Of a stretch of DNA of 64,000 bases, positions 46,041 to 54,611 are shown in pieces. Position numbers and translations under genes: made by a program. The stretch spans positions 62,001 through 126,000 of the forward strand of contig NZ_CP018258.1 in the NCBI RefSeq assembly GCF_001953175.1, in the 5' to 3' direction. The notes below the pieces were generated by a model, which did not search any database, was not told the DNA's origin, and was given only the letters and a program-made list of their open reading frames with translations. Every line of letters starts with the position of its first letter. Within the stretch, counting starts at the first letter, position 1. The stretch is from Dehalogenimonas formicexedens (GTDB taxonomy: Bacteria > Chloroflexota > Dehalococcoidia > Dehalococcoidales > Dehalococcoidaceae).

Positions 46041-47012
46041 ATGGTTAATAAAATCATCACCGTGTTTATTTTGCTGGCTCTGAGCATCGGAGCCGCGGTA
46101 GCCCTGTTCAGGTACCCTGAAAACGTTTACCTGCAGCGAGCGTTGTCATCGGGGTTAACTCTGGCTGGCTTATACCTGGTCTTCAAGCTGATACTGGAGG
46201 AGGCGGTAGCCCGGAGCATCAGTGAAATCGCCTCCCGATTCAATTTCAGGCGGGTTATGTCCGCCTTTTTCTTTATCGGGGCGGCGATAGCCTTGACCAA
46301 CATCTGGATCAACGCCCAGAACTTGCTAGTCGCTTACGGCCTCATTGGCGCCGGGGTGGCACTGGCCCTGCAAGACCTGTTCAAGAACCTGGCCGGAGGC
46401 CTGATGCTGTTCACCAGGGGCACTTACCGCATCGGCGACCGTGTCGAGGTGAATTCCAAAAAAGGGGATGTTATCGATATCGGTCTCCTGAATACCACCC
46501 TTCTGGAAATAGGTGAATGGGTGGGTGGAGACCAGCCGACCGGCCGCTTATGCCAGATTCCAAACGGTTTCATCCTTTCTCACGCAGTCCATAATTACAC
46601 CCGTGACCACCATTTCATCTGGGATGAGATCAACATCCCGTTAACCTACGACAGCGATTGGCACCTGGCCCTGGACACAATTCTGAAATTGGTGACAATC
46701 GAAACGAAGGCGGCAACTACGGAGGCTCAGGACTCTTTTTCACGCCTGGCTGGCCGTTATTTCCTGCCCGGCAATGCCGGGGCGCCGAGTATCTTTGTAA
46801 CCCTCACCGACAATTGGATCAACCTCACCGTTCGTTATATTTCGGAAGTCAGGAACCGGCGAGAAACCCGGGACAGGTTGAACAGGTTGATCCTTGACGA
46901 GATCACGAGGCTGGGCAGTGAAAAAGTCAGAATTTCATCCCAGACGTTGGGCGTTTCCGTAAAGCCCGAGAGTAATGGAGGCACTCGTCCCGTTCAAGCC
47001 TCCGGTTCCTGA
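46041..47012 (+). CDS. MscS family mechanosensitive channel
   Basis: 323 residues. Three or more N-terminal membrane helices, then the pore helix LIGAGVALALQDLFKNLAGGLML with the MscS Gly/Ala packing pattern and the FKNLAGG hinge. The beta domain follows (TYRIGDRVEVNSKKGDVIDI, then LCQIPNGFILSHAV). It opens under turgor. The hydrophilic C-terminus ends SNGGTRPVQASGS. 45788-46040 upstream shows no gene. Confidence 0.9.
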   Translation: MVNKIITVFILLALSIGAAVALFRYPENVYLQRALSSGLTLAGLYLVFKLILEEAVARSISEIASRFNFRRVMSAFFFIGAAIALTNIWINAQNLLVAYGLIGAGVALALQDLFKNLAGGLMLFTRGTYRIGDRVEVNSKKGDVIDIGLLNTTLLEIGEWVGGDQPTGRLCQIPNGFILSHAVHNYTRDHHFIWDEINIPLTYDSDWHLALDTILKLVTIETKAATTEAQDSFSRLAGRYFLPGNAGAPSIFVTLTDNWINLTVRYISEVRNRRETRDRLNRLILDEITRLGSEKVRISSQTLGVSVKPESNGGTRPVQASGS

Positions 47013-47094
47013 ACCCGATAACATCGCCACCCGCGACAGGCTCGCTTGTTTAACGGAAAGTCATTCCCGATAGCGTGCCTCCGTCCCGATGCAT

Positions 47095-47100
47095 TATAAT
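47095..47100 (+). promoter_or_regulatory. -10 box of ispD, leaderless arrangement
   Basis: TATAAT 6 bases before the GTG at 47107. No convincing -35 is seen. Confidence 0.5.
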
Positions 47101-47106
47101 ATTGCT

Positions 47107-47799
47107 GTGTACAATGGAGAAAAGGTCGCCGCAATCATTGCCGCCGCCGGGCGCAGCGAGCGGATGCAGGGCGTGGACAAGATTTTCACGATGCTGGGCA
47201 ACCGGCCGGTTCTGTCGCGCACGGTCTATCCGTTCGAGTGTCATCCGTTCATCGACCGAATCGTCGTGGTGATCAATCCGGACCGGGTCACCCCGGCCGA
47301 AAAGCTGGCCGCGAATGAGAAATGGCGCAAAGTTACCGATATCATCGCGGGGGGCGAGCGGCGGCAGGATTCAGTAATGAAAGCCATCGCCCGGCTCGAG
47401 AACGACGTAAAATGGGTCATCATCCATGACGGGGCTCGCCCGCTGGTGCGGCTTGCTCAAATTGACGAGGGACTAGACGCCGCCGTGGAAACAGGGGCCG
47501 CCGTTTGCGCGGTTCCGGTGACCGATACTATCAAACAGGTGTCTGCGGCCGGTTTTATCGAGGCTACGTTAGACCGGGAGAAACTCTTCGCCGTTCAAAC
47601 TCCCCAGGTCTTCCGCTATGAGATCATACGACGGGCTTATGATTCCGCGGCTCAGATGTCCGTAACCGACGATGCTTCGCTGGTCGAAAACCTGGGTATC
47701 CGGGTTAAGCTGTTTCCAGGTTCTTATGCTAATATCAAGATAACCACTCCGGAAAGCCTGGCCACCGCCGAAATGCTCTGGCGGAGAAGCGGAGATTAG
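47107..47799 (+). CDS. ispD: 2-C-methyl-D-erythritol 4-phosphate cytidylyltransferase
   Basis: 230 residues from GTG 47107; an in-frame ATG at 47089 would overlap the -10. The nucleotide loop VAAIIAAAGRSERMQG and the later VIHDGARPLV and TDDASLVENLG motifs identify IspD. It makes CDP-methylerythritol in the MEP isoprenoid pathway. ispF follows with a 1-base gap, the usual ispDF order. Confidence 0.95.
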   Translation: MYNGEKVAAIIAAAGRSERMQGVDKIFTMLGNRPVLSRTVYPFECHPFIDRIVVVINPDRVTPAEKLAANEKWRKVTDIIAGGERRQDSVMKAIARLENDVKWVIIHDGARPLVRLAQIDEGLDAAVETGAAVCAVPVTDTIKQVSAAGFIEATLDREKLFAVQTPQVFRYEIIRRAYDSAAQMSVTDDASLVENLGIRVKLFPGSYANIKITTPESLATAEMLWRRSGD

Positions 47800-47800
47800 G

Positions 47801-48277
47801 ATGAAGATCAGAACCGGTCTCGGCTACGATGTCCATCGCCTGGCGCCAAACCAGAAACTGGTCCTCGGGGGGGTGGAAATCCCATTCAGCCACGGGCTCA
47901 TCGGCTGGAGCGATGCCGATGTCCTGGTCCACGCGGTCATGGATTCACTCTTAGGCGCAGCCGGGTTGGGGGATATCGGCGTTCATTTCCCGCCTGGAGA
48001 CCCCCAGTTCAAAGGCATCTCAAGCCTGAAGCTGCTCGAACGCGTCGGCGGCATGCTTAAAACCGCGGGATGGAAAATCGGCAATGTCGATGTTGTAATC
48101 GTGGCCGAACAGCCAAAGCTGCGGCCGTACATTGCCGCCATGTGCCAAAATATCGCCGGCACCCTGGGTATCGATCCGTCATCGATCAACGTAAAGGCGA
48201 GCACTTCCGAGGAACTGGGGTTCATCGGCCGCGAGGAAGGCATGGCAGCCTGGGCGACGGCGCTTGTCGAAAAATGA
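47801..48277 (+). CDS. ispF: 2-C-methyl-D-erythritol 2,4-cyclodiphosphate synthase
   Basis: 158 residues, normal length. GYDVHR (metal-binding Asp10 and His12), SDADVLVHAVMDSLLGA (His), GDIGVHFPP and STSEELGFIGREEG are the signatures. It forms the cyclic diphosphate in the MEP pathway. Translationally linked to ispD. A hairpin of AGCAGGCA/TGCCTGCT type (about 48338-48362) lies in the gap before cysS. Confidence 0.96.
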   Translation: MKIRTGLGYDVHRLAPNQKLVLGGVEIPFSHGLIGWSDADVLVHAVMDSLLGAAGLGDIGVHFPPGDPQFKGISSLKLLERVGGMLKTAGWKIGNVDVVIVAEQPKLRPYIAAMCQNIAGTLGIDPSSINVKASTSEELGFIGREEGMAAWATALVEK

Positions 48278-48398
48278 GGCCACTCCAGCGGCATCGATCT
48301 TCGTGGTAATTCGGGGTCAATAGACAGGCAGTGATGCCCGGGTGAAAAGCAGGCAAGGATGCCTGCTCTACCAGTTGTGCCGATGCGCAGCCATCCGT

Positions 48399-48407
48399 GA
48401 TATACTC
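48399..48407 (+). promoter_or_regulatory. Extended -10 of cysS, leaderless arrangement
   Basis: TGA then TATACT (48402-48407) ends 5 bases before the cysS ATG, leaving no room for a ribosome site. Confidence 0.5.
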
Positions 48408-48412
48408 GCCCC

Positions 48413-49852
48413 ATGAAAATATCCAATACCCTCACCGGCCGCAAAGAAGATTTTGTTCCCCAGGGCGATCCGGTCAAGATGTATGTCTGCGGCATCACGC
48501 CGCAGTCCGCCGCCCATATCGGGCACGCCATGAGCTACATCAACTTCGATGTCATCAGACGTTACCTCATCTATCGCGGCTATAACGTCAAGTACGTCCA
48601 GAACTTCACCGACGTCGACGATAAGATCATCGCCAAGGCGGCGCCCCTCGGCATCACGCCGCTGGAGCTGGCCGACCGGAACATAGGCGAATTTCTGTCT
48701 GATATGGCCGCAATCAATATCCTGCCGGCTACGGTTTATCCACGGGTGACGCAGGAGATCCCATCGATCCTCGCGCTGGTCAGGGGATTGGTCGAAACAG
48801 GATACGGTTACGAAGCCAACGGCTCCGTCTACTTCAGAGTTACCAAGCTGAACGACTACGGCAAGCTTTCCCATCGCACTCTCGACCAGATGCAGGCCGG
48901 CGCGCGCATCGAGGTAGGCGAGGACAAGGAACATCCCATGGATTTCGTGCTATGGAAAGCCGCCAAACCCGGCGAGCCGTCCTGGGATTCGCCCTGGGGC
49001 AAGGGGCGCCCCGGCTGGCATATCGAATGCTCCGCGATGAATCTCAAGTACCTGGGAGAGCAAATCGACATTCACGGCGGTGGCGCCGACCTGATCTTTC
49101 CCCATCATGAGAACGAGATCGCCCAGACCGAGAGTTTTACCGGTAAAAAGCCATTCGTCCGCTACTGGCTGCACAATGGGCTGTTGCAACTGGGCGGCGA
49201 AAAAATGAGCAAGTCCATCGGCAATCTGATCACCATCAAAGATTTCCTGTCTAAAAACTCCTCCGATGCGTTGCGTATCTTCGTGCTGGGATCCAATTAT
49301 CGCAGCCCGCTGACATTCTCCGCCGAGGTGATAGAAGCGGCTGAAAAAGGCGCACAGCGACTGTCACAGGCGTTGCAGAGCGCCACCGGCACTAAACCGT
49401 TAGCTTTCGACGGTGAAGTTTATCGCACCCGATTCGTCGAGGCCATGGACGAAGATTTCAATACGCCGCAGGCTCTGGCAACTCTATTTGATCTGACGCG
49501 GGATCTCAACCGCATCGAAGCCGATGGTGGGGACGCGTCCGCGGCGAAACAATTGCTCCGCGAACTGGCGGATGTCCTGGGGTTGAAACTGGAGTCAGCG
49601 GGGAAAGCTGCCGATGACGGAAAAATTGCTGAAACCGTCGCAGAGATCTACCGGGAGCTCGGCAAAACCCCGGGCGAATGGGATGAAGACGCGGCTAAGG
49701 CGATGACCGATGTCATTTCCCTACGTGCCGAGCTGCGCAAAGCCAGAGACTTCGCCAAGGCAGATGTCCTGCGCAAGAAGTTGGAAGGTATCGGCGTCAA
49801 CCTTAAAGACACGCCATCCGGCACTGTCTGGGAATACAAAGCCAGAGCCTAG
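48413..49852 (+). CDS. cysS: Cysteinyl-tRNA synthetase
   Basis: 479 residues, class I synthetase. [14 protein letters not shown] carries the zinc Cys and HIGH motif, [14 protein letters not shown] the next zinc residues, and KMSKSIGN the KMSKS loop. C-terminal DALR domain follows. It lies downstream of ispDF on the same strand but has its own -10. Confidence 0.98.
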   Translation: MKISNTLTGRKEDFVPQGDPVKMYVCGITPQSAAHIGHAMSYINFDVIRRYLIYRGYNVKYVQNFTDVDDKIIAKAAPLGITPLELADRNIGEFLSDMAAINILPATVYPRVTQEIPSILALVRGLVETGYGYEANGSVYFRVTKLNDYGKLSHRTLDQMQAGARIEVGEDKEHPMDFVLWKAAKPGEPSWDSPWGKGRPGWHIECSAMNLKYLGEQIDIHGGGADLIFPHHENEIAQTESFTGKKPFVRYWLHNGLLQLGGEKMSKSIGNLITIKDFLSKNSSDALRIFVLGSNYRSPLTFSAEVIEAAEKGAQRLSQALQSATGTKPLAFDGEVYRTRFVEAMDEDFNTPQALATLFDLTRDLNRIEADGGDASAAKQLLRELADVLGLKLESAGKAADDGKIAETVAEIYRELGKTPGEWDEDAAKAMTDVISLRAELRKARDFAKADVLRKKLEGIGVNLKDTPSGTVWEYKARA

Positions 49853-49864
49853 AATTTCCCGGTT

Positions 49865-49893
49865 TTGACAAATCACCAACTCCGGGTTATTAT
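49865..49893 (+). promoter_or_regulatory. Promoter of the sdpR/sdpI-like operon
   Basis: TTGACA (49865-49870), 17 bases, TATTAT (49888-49893). Transcription should start about 49900, inside the palindrome. Confidence 0.75.
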
Positions 49894-49917
49894 TTCGGTA
49901 ATTGGCGAATTACCGAA
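49894..49917. promoter_or_regulatory. Perfect palindrome, candidate ArsR/SdpR operator
   Basis: Arms TTCGGTAATT (49894-49903) and AATTACCGAA (49908-49917) with a GGCG spacer. It starts right after the -10 and covers the expected start point, one base before the regulator's ATG at 49919. Autorepression is the simplest reading. Confidence 0.7.
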
Positions 49918-49918
49918 T

Positions 49919-50218
49919 ATGACCGAAAGCGTGTTCAAAGCCCTGGCCGACGCCAACCGGCGCCGGATACTGAAACTTCTCGGGGAACGGCCGATGACTG
50001 CAGGCGAGATTGCCGAGAAATTCGAGCTTGCCAAATCGACCTTGTCGGGACATTTCGGTGTGCTCAAGGCGGCCGACCTGATCCAGGAGGAAAGGCGGGG
50101 GGCCACTATTGTATATTCGCTCAACATGTCCGTGGTTGACGAGACGCTGGCGGCGGTTATGGACCTGCTGAAAGTGGATCGAGATAAAAAAAAGGATCGG
50201 ATTGAGAAAGAGTCATGA
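49919..50218 (+). CDS. ArsR/SdpR family winged-helix regulator
   Basis: 99 residues from the ATG after the palindrome. The ArsR fold is clear: SVFKALADANRRRILKLLGERPMTAGEIAE, then recognition helix STLSGHFGVLKAADLIQ and wing GATIVYSLN. No metal-binding Cys pair is present, as in SdpR. It overlaps the SdpI-like gene by 4 bases (ATGA). In Bacillus, SdpR represses its own operon until SdpI sequesters it at the membrane when toxin is present. Confidence 0.9.
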   Translation: MTESVFKALADANRRRILKLLGERPMTAGEIAEKFELAKSTLSGHFGVLKAADLIQEERRGATIVYSLNMSVVDETLAAVMDLLKVDRDKKKDRIEKES

Positions 50219-50883
50219 AGATTACCTGGCGTTCCGAGGCTTTAAACCTGTTCTTGATCGCGGCGATGTTTATCGCTTCGGCGATTGTCTATCCCAGTGC
50301 CCCCGAGACCGTACCGATTCACTGGGGACTTAACGGCGAGCCGAACGGGTACGGCGGCAGGTTCGAAGGGTTGTTTTTACTGCCTTTAATGACCATCGGC
50401 ATTTACCTGCTTCTCCTGGTATTACCCAAAATCGATCCCAAACGGGCCAATTATGAAAAATTCGGCGGAGTTTATCGAATCATCAGGACTCTCCTGGTGG
50501 TTTTCATGGCTGGAATACACGGCGTAATACTCGCATCAATCAAAGGGGCTTCGATCGATATCGGCATGGCGGTAATGGTGATGGTCGGCCTGATGTTTGT
50601 GGTGCTCGGCAACTATTTCGGTAAGCTAAAGCAAACGTGGTTCGTCGGTATCCGCACCCCCTGGACATTAACCAGCGAACTCTCATGGAGGAAGACGCAC
50701 CAGCTCGGCGGCAAGATATTCGTTGTTTTCGGCCTGCTCTTAGCCCTCACCGGGATCATCCGGCAAGACTGGTTGTTTTTCTCGGTGTTCGGTCTGTTCA
50801 TGGCGTCGATCATATACTTAATCATCTATTCCTATCTGGTTTGGAAGTCCGACCCCAACAGGACTAACGGTACACCGCGCTGA
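50215..50883 (+). CDS. SdpI/DUF1648 family membrane protein
   Basis: 222 residues with about six membrane helices. The DUF1648 signature is seen at the start (VPIHWGLNGEPNGYG) and the SdpI half later (FVGIRTPWTLTSELSWRKTHQLGGKIF). In Bacillus, SdpI is an immunity protein and signal receptor for the SdpC toxin; in other phyla the role is unproven. No toxin gene is nearby. Confidence 0.88.
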   Translation: MKITWRSEALNLFLIAAMFIASAIVYPSAPETVPIHWGLNGEPNGYGGRFEGLFLLPLMTIGIYLLLLVLPKIDPKRANYEKFGGVYRIIRTLLVVFMAGIHGVILASIKGASIDIGMAVMVMVGLMFVVLGNYFGKLKQTWFVGIRTPWTLTSELSWRKTHQLGGKIFVVFGLLLALTGIIRQDWLFFSVFGLFMASIIYLIIYSYLVWKSDPNRTNGTPR

Positions 50884-50923
50884 TCTCCCATTGAAACAGA
50901 TAACCAGTCCGGCGGGAAAACAG

Positions 50924-50951
50924 AAAGAGGCTCTTTAAAGAGCCTCTTTTC
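50924..50951. terminator. Bidirectional terminator after sdpI-like gene
   Basis: Palindrome AAAGAGGCTC / GAGCCTCTTT around TTTAAA, then TT on the plus strand. It serves the sdp pair and the small minus-strand gene at 50971. Confidence 0.8.
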
Positions 50952-50970
50952 ACAATTGCTTTGGAACAGC

Positions 50971-51189
50971 CTAATACTGTTTTTTCCTAAAAGCTTTTCT
51001 CTTCCTGTAGCACGAATGGCAAATGACCTTGAGCTGGAGCGGGACTTCAGGGTCGTAAACATATTGGCATGAAGCATCCAGACTCATACCGCAGCTATCG
51101 CCGTGTTCATGCTCGGGGTCAGTGCATTCGCATTTGCCGCCCGACCGTTCGAGGACTTGTTCAGTCAATTTCGGATCCAAGAGACCCAC
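50971..51189 (-). CDS. Small Cys-rich HNH/zinc-knuckle-like protein
   Basis: 72 residues from the GTG at 51189, which has AAGGAGG 10 bases upstream. Cys/His residues are arranged as CECTDPEHEHGDSC, then CQYV, then ICHSCYRKRK. The PLQLKVICHSC end resembles the zinc knuckle of HNH nucleases, but the catalytic HNH residues are not evident. It may be a zinc-binding DNA-associated protein. It follows iscS on the same strand. Confidence 0.55.
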   Translation of the reverse strand: MGLLDPKLTEQVLERSGGKCECTDPEHEHGDSCGMSLDASCQYVYDPEVPLQLKVICHSCYRKRKAFRKKQY

Positions 51190-51294
51190 TTTAATCAACC
51201 CTCCTTGTAAATTTGTTAATTCTTCATACAGATGAATTGCCATCTGTCAATCCCGGGCGCAATCCCGTTTTCGGAATTGCGGAAAAGGCAGGAC

Positions 51295-52458
51295 TTATTT
51301 TCTCGCCCACAGCGGGGACATGGCCCGCAACCGGGCAACGACTCCCGGAAGGACCTCCAACACCCGATCAATGTCATCGCCGGTGGTCCAACGCCCGAGA
51401 GACAGCCTCAGGGAGCCAAATGCCTGGTGCTGAGGCAGTCCCAGGGCAAGTAAGACGTGTGAAGGTGCGGTACTCGTCGAAGAACAAGCGGAGCCGGGAG
51501 AAGCCGAAATGCCTGCCAGGTCCAGATTGAGACAGACGCTCTCTCCTTCGACATAATCGAAGGAGAAGTTGGCATTATTCGGCAGGCGTTGTGTCGGGTG
51601 GCCGTTGAGGCGGGTTTCGGGGATAGTTGAAAGAACCCCGGCGATCAGCCGGTCACGCAGGGCTGACAGTCGCCCGGACTCGGAAGCCATGGTGAGTTGG
51701 GCCAGTTCAACGGCTTTGCCGAAGCCGACGATGCCGGGAACGTTTTCGGTTCCCGAACGCTTGCCGCGCTCCTGGCCTCCGCCCCACAGAATGGGCGAAA
51801 TCCTGGTGCCCTTCCGTATGTAAAGGGCGCCGATGCCTTTGGGACCGTACAATTTATGAGCGGAAACGCTGAGGAGATCGACACCGAGCGCCTCAACGTC
51901 GACGGGAATCCTGCCTGCCGCCTGCACCGCGTCGGAGTGGAGGTAGACACCTTTCTCACGGGTGATTTTAGAAATTTCCGCCAGATTTTGGATGGTGCCG
52001 ATCTCATTGTTGGCCAAGATTACCGAAACGACGGCGGTATCCGGCCGAACCGCTTTTTCGACTTCACCCGGATCAAGCATCCCGTTGGTATCGACCGGCA
52101 ATACTGTGACCGAGGCTCCGTTTTTCTCCAGGAAATGACAGGTTTCCAAAACAGCGTGGTGCTCAATCGCGGTGGTGATGACATGCCTTCCGCGGCAACC
52201 GTTGGCATTCAGGATGCCTGCGAGCGCCATGTTGTCGGCTTCGGTGCCGCCGCTCAGGAAAAGAATCTCGTCAGGGCGGGCGTTTATCAGCCTTGCCAGC
52301 GACCCACGGGCCTTTTCGACGGCCTGCCGGGCTTCCTGTCCCTCGGCGTAGATGGCGGACGGATTACCCGGAAAATCATGGAAATAGGGCAGCATTGCCT
52401 CAAGGACTTCCGGGGCGACCGGCGTGGTGGCGGCGTAGTCAAGGTAACTGCGTTTCAT
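51295..52458 (-). CDS. iscS: Cysteine desulfurase IscS/NifS
   Basis: 387 residues, with all catalytic residues in place: His100 (IEHHAVLE), NNE (150-152), Asp176 and Gln179 (HSDAVQAAG), PLP Lys202 (SAHKLYGPKG) and sulfur-carrying Cys325 (PGSACSS). It converts cysteine to alanine with a persulfide for Fe-S and tRNA sulfur. The operon has an Rrf2 regulator and a small zinc protein upstream. It contrasts with the lysine-less paralogue at 31191-32354. Confidence 0.96.
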   Translation of the reverse strand: MKRSYLDYAATTPVAPEVLEAMLPYFHDFPGNPSAIYAEGQEARQAVEKARGSLARLINARPDEILFLSGGTEADNMALAGILNANGCRGRHVITTAIEHHAVLETCHFLEKNGASVTVLPVDTNGMLDPGEVEKAVRPDTAVVSVILANNEIGTIQNLAEISKITREKGVYLHSDAVQAAGRIPVDVEALGVDLLSVSAHKLYGPKGIGALYIRKGTRISPILWGGGQERGKRSGTENVPGIVGFGKAVELAQLTMASESGRLSALRDRLIAGVLSTIPETRLNGHPTQRLPNNANFSFDYVEGESVCLNLDLAGISASPGSACSSTSTAPSHVLLALGLPQHQAFGSLRLSLGRWTTGDDIDRVLEVLPGVVARLRAMSPLWARK

Positions 52459-52509
52459 AGTTAAGAATTATACCAGAAGCGCCGGTTTGCCCCCCCGGCG
52501 GGCGATCAG

Positions 52510-52737
52510 TTAGAGTTCGTCGAACGAATTCAGAAAGATCTCCGGGATGGCTTCGGCGTTTTCGTTGACCCATCGCTGGAGGCATTCCAATGAACAAAAA
52601 CCGTAGCGTTTGATATCTTCCGGTCCGACCAGGTGGGAAACGATAAACCAGCCCTGAAGCGCCAGGCACGGCAACTCCGAGGAGTCTACTCCCTGGTTCC
52701 GGCCGCAGCCGTAGCAATGGCAGGTCTTATCGGTCAT
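52510..52737 (-). CDS. Small Cys-rich zinc-binding-like protein
   Basis: 75 residues from the ATG 4 bases after the Rrf2 stop. Two Cys clusters occur: CHCYGCGRNQG at the N-terminus and GFCSLECLQRW at the end, with ALQGWFIVSH between. They look like MYM/TRASH-type zinc sites. The gene sits between Rrf2 and iscS, so it may help in Fe-S assembly or sensing. No family recognised. Confidence 0.65.
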   Translation of the reverse strand: MTDKTCHCYGCGRNQGVDSSELPCLALQGWFIVSHLVGPEDIKRYGFCSLECLQRWVNENAEAIPEIFLNSFDEL

Positions 52738-52741
52738 CCGG

Positions 52742-53185
52742 TCAAATAACCTCTTCCGGAACTTCCGGCTGGCCGCTTTGCCGCCAGCGTTCAACCATGT
52801 CATTCAAGGTGATGGCATCAAGAATGTTGTCGGTGGCTTTTTTGATCTGCATCCAGACATCACGGGTTACGCAGTGCTCGCCCTTCCAGCAGACCCTGGG
52901 ATCGTCCACACATTCGGAAGGGGCTGTCGATCCCTCGGTGGCTTTTACGACCTCGGACAATCGGATTTCCGCCGGTTCCTTGGCCAGGACGAAGCCGCCG
53001 TTAGCGCCGCGAACGCTTCGGACCAGCCCGGCGATCCGAAGAGGGATAAACAACTGGGCGAGGTATTGTTCCGAAATCCGCCGCCGCATGGCAACATCCC
53101 GGATCAGGATTGGGCCTTCCCCGTAGTGAATCGCCAGGTCGAACATGGCTTCCATGGAATGCCGGCCGCGGGCTGAGAGTTTCAA
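52742..53185 (-). CDS. Rrf2 family regulator (IscR-like)
   Basis: 147 residues. Rrf2 winged helix (GRHSMEAMFDLAIHYG, RRISEQYLAQLFIPL, VRGANGGFVLAKE). Cys92, Cys99 and Cys105 (ECVDDPRVCWKGEHC) match the other Rrf2 protein of this window at identical positions and fit an IscR [2Fe-2S] site. The start is TTG with GGAGG 6 bases upstream. It heads the zinc-protein and iscS genes and probably regulates them. Confidence 0.92.
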   Translation of the reverse strand: MKLSARGRHSMEAMFDLAIHYGEGPILIRDVAMRRRISEQYLAQLFIPLRIAGLVRSVRGANGGFVLAKEPAEIRLSEVVKATEGSTAPSECVDDPRVCWKGEHCVTRDVWMQIKKATDNILDAITLNDMVERWRQSGQPEVPEEVI

Positions 53186-53250
53186 ATCGATCCTCCAAGC
53201 TCAATAAACCAAGACAAGAGGATAATGATTCAAGACTTGGTGACGGTTTC

Positions 53251-53280
53251 ATATTAGCCCAGTCTACTTTTCCTTGTCAA
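53251..53280 (-). promoter_or_regulatory. Promoter of the Rrf2-iscS operon
   Basis: Minus strand TTGACA (53280-53275), 18 bases, TAATAT (53256-53251). The sequence after TTGACA begins AGGA, as it does at the operator at 30264. Confidence 0.65.
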
Positions 53281-53315
53281 ACGTGAGTGCCCGTGCGCGA
53301 GATGCAAAGTCATCG

Positions 53316-53323
53316 TGTATAAT
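53316..53323 (+). promoter_or_regulatory. -10 box of the CCA enzyme gene
   Basis: TATAAT (53318-53323) preceded by TG, 15 bases before the ATG at 53339. The leader would be under 10 bases, with no Shine-Dalgarno. Confidence 0.5.
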
Positions 53324-53338
53324 GTGAGGCTGATTACA

Positions 53339-54598
53339 ATGGCGAATGACGAAAATCTGGCACCCCGGCTGGGCGAAGCCCTACCCCCTGAGATTGCGGC
53401 TTTTTTGAAAGTTGCCTCTTCTGAAGCTGCTGCCAGGGGTTGGCGATTCTATTTGGTCGGGGGGGCGGTGCGCGATGCTATTCTGGGCCGGGCGGGTTTC
53501 GACCTCGACCTGTCAGTCGAGGGGGATGCCATCGGGCTGGCTATGGCTATCGCCGCTTCACCGGATGACGTCACCGTCCACCACCGCTTCAATACCGCCC
53601 GGTTAAAATGGGGCGGGCATCATATCGACCTGGTACGCAGCCGGGAGGAGACTTACCCGAGGCCGGGAGCGCTGCCGACGGTGCGGCCAGGGCCCATCAA
53701 TATGGACCTTCTCCGCCGGGATTTCACGGTCAACGCGATGGCGGTGTCTCTCAATCCGGACGATTGGGGATGCCTTATCGACGTTTGCGGAGGACTCCGG
53801 GATATCCGGCAGAGATTGATCCGGGTGCTTCATCCCGGGAGCTTCATCGACGATGCCACCCGAATTTGGCGGGCGGTGCGCTACGAACAGCGCCTGGGCT
53901 TCCGCATCGAACCGGAAACGCTGAAACTGATCGAACGGGACCGGGTAATGCTTGGAACGATCACCCCCGACCGGCTTCGATACGAACTGGAATGCATCCT
54001 TACAGAAACGGCTCCCGAGAAGGTCTTTCGGCGGGCCGATGAACTGGGATTGTTATCGACGTGGCACCCGTCATTGAAGGGAGATTCCTGGCTGTCCGAG
54101 GTATGCGCCAGGGCACGGTCGCTGGTCGAAAAACCTCACCCCGACGTTTACCTGGCACTCCTCGCCTGGCGCTTGACCGCATCCGAAAAGGAAGAGTTCA
54201 TTGCATCCCTCCGTTTTACCAAGCCTCAGGCAAGGGCCCTCCGGGATAGCCAGGCCATTGCCGAGAACGGTGGAATTTTGACTTCACCCGAGGCCAAACC
54301 GAGCGCGGTAGCCGCCGTTCTCCACGGCTTGTCCAGAGACTCCCTGGTTGCGGCGAAATGCGCTGTCCCGTCCGGTGTGGCGGGGGACAATATCGACCGC
54401 TTTATGAACGAATGGAAACATTCCGCACCCTTGCTCACCGGCGAAGACCTGAAAAGGCTGGGGGTCGCCCAGGGGCCTGACCTTAAATCGATTCTCGATG
54501 GGATCAGAGACCTGCGGCTTGACGGGCTTATTTGCAGCAGGGCCCAGGAAGAGAACTTTGTCATGGAGTGGCTGAAGAGCCGCCCCGGCGAATCGTAA
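53339..54598 (+). CDS. cca: CCA tRNA nucleotidyltransferase / poly(A) polymerase family
   Basis: 419 residues. Class II nucleotidyltransferase head: FYLVGGAVRDAILG, FDLDLSVEGDA (catalytic Asp pair), RRDFTVNAMAVSL and IWRAVRYEQRLGF. It adds or repairs the 3' CCA of tRNAs. The alternative GTG at 53315 would include the -10 box. No C-terminal HD domain is obvious. Confidence 0.93.
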   Translation: MANDENLAPRLGEALPPEIAAFLKVASSEAAARGWRFYLVGGAVRDAILGRAGFDLDLSVEGDAIGLAMAIAASPDDVTVHHRFNTARLKWGGHHIDLVRSREETYPRPGALPTVRPGPINMDLLRRDFTVNAMAVSLNPDDWGCLIDVCGGLRDIRQRLIRVLHPGSFIDDATRIWRAVRYEQRLGFRIEPETLKLIERDRVMLGTITPDRLRYELECILTETAPEKVFRRADELGLLSTWHPSLKGDSWLSEVCARARSLVEKPHPDVYLALLAWRLTASEKEEFIASLRFTKPQARALRDSQAIAENGGILTSPEAKPSAVAAVLHGLSRDSLVAAKCAVPSGVAGDNIDRFMNEWKHSAPLLTGEDLKRLGVAQGPDLKSILDGIRDLRLDGLICSRAQEENFVMEWLKSRPGES

Positions 54599-54611
54599 GG
54601 CTGTATTCACG

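Noticed and set aside
45871-46083. 70-codon frame before the MscS gene
   Set aside because: Overlaps the MscS start and shows no domain or ribosome site.
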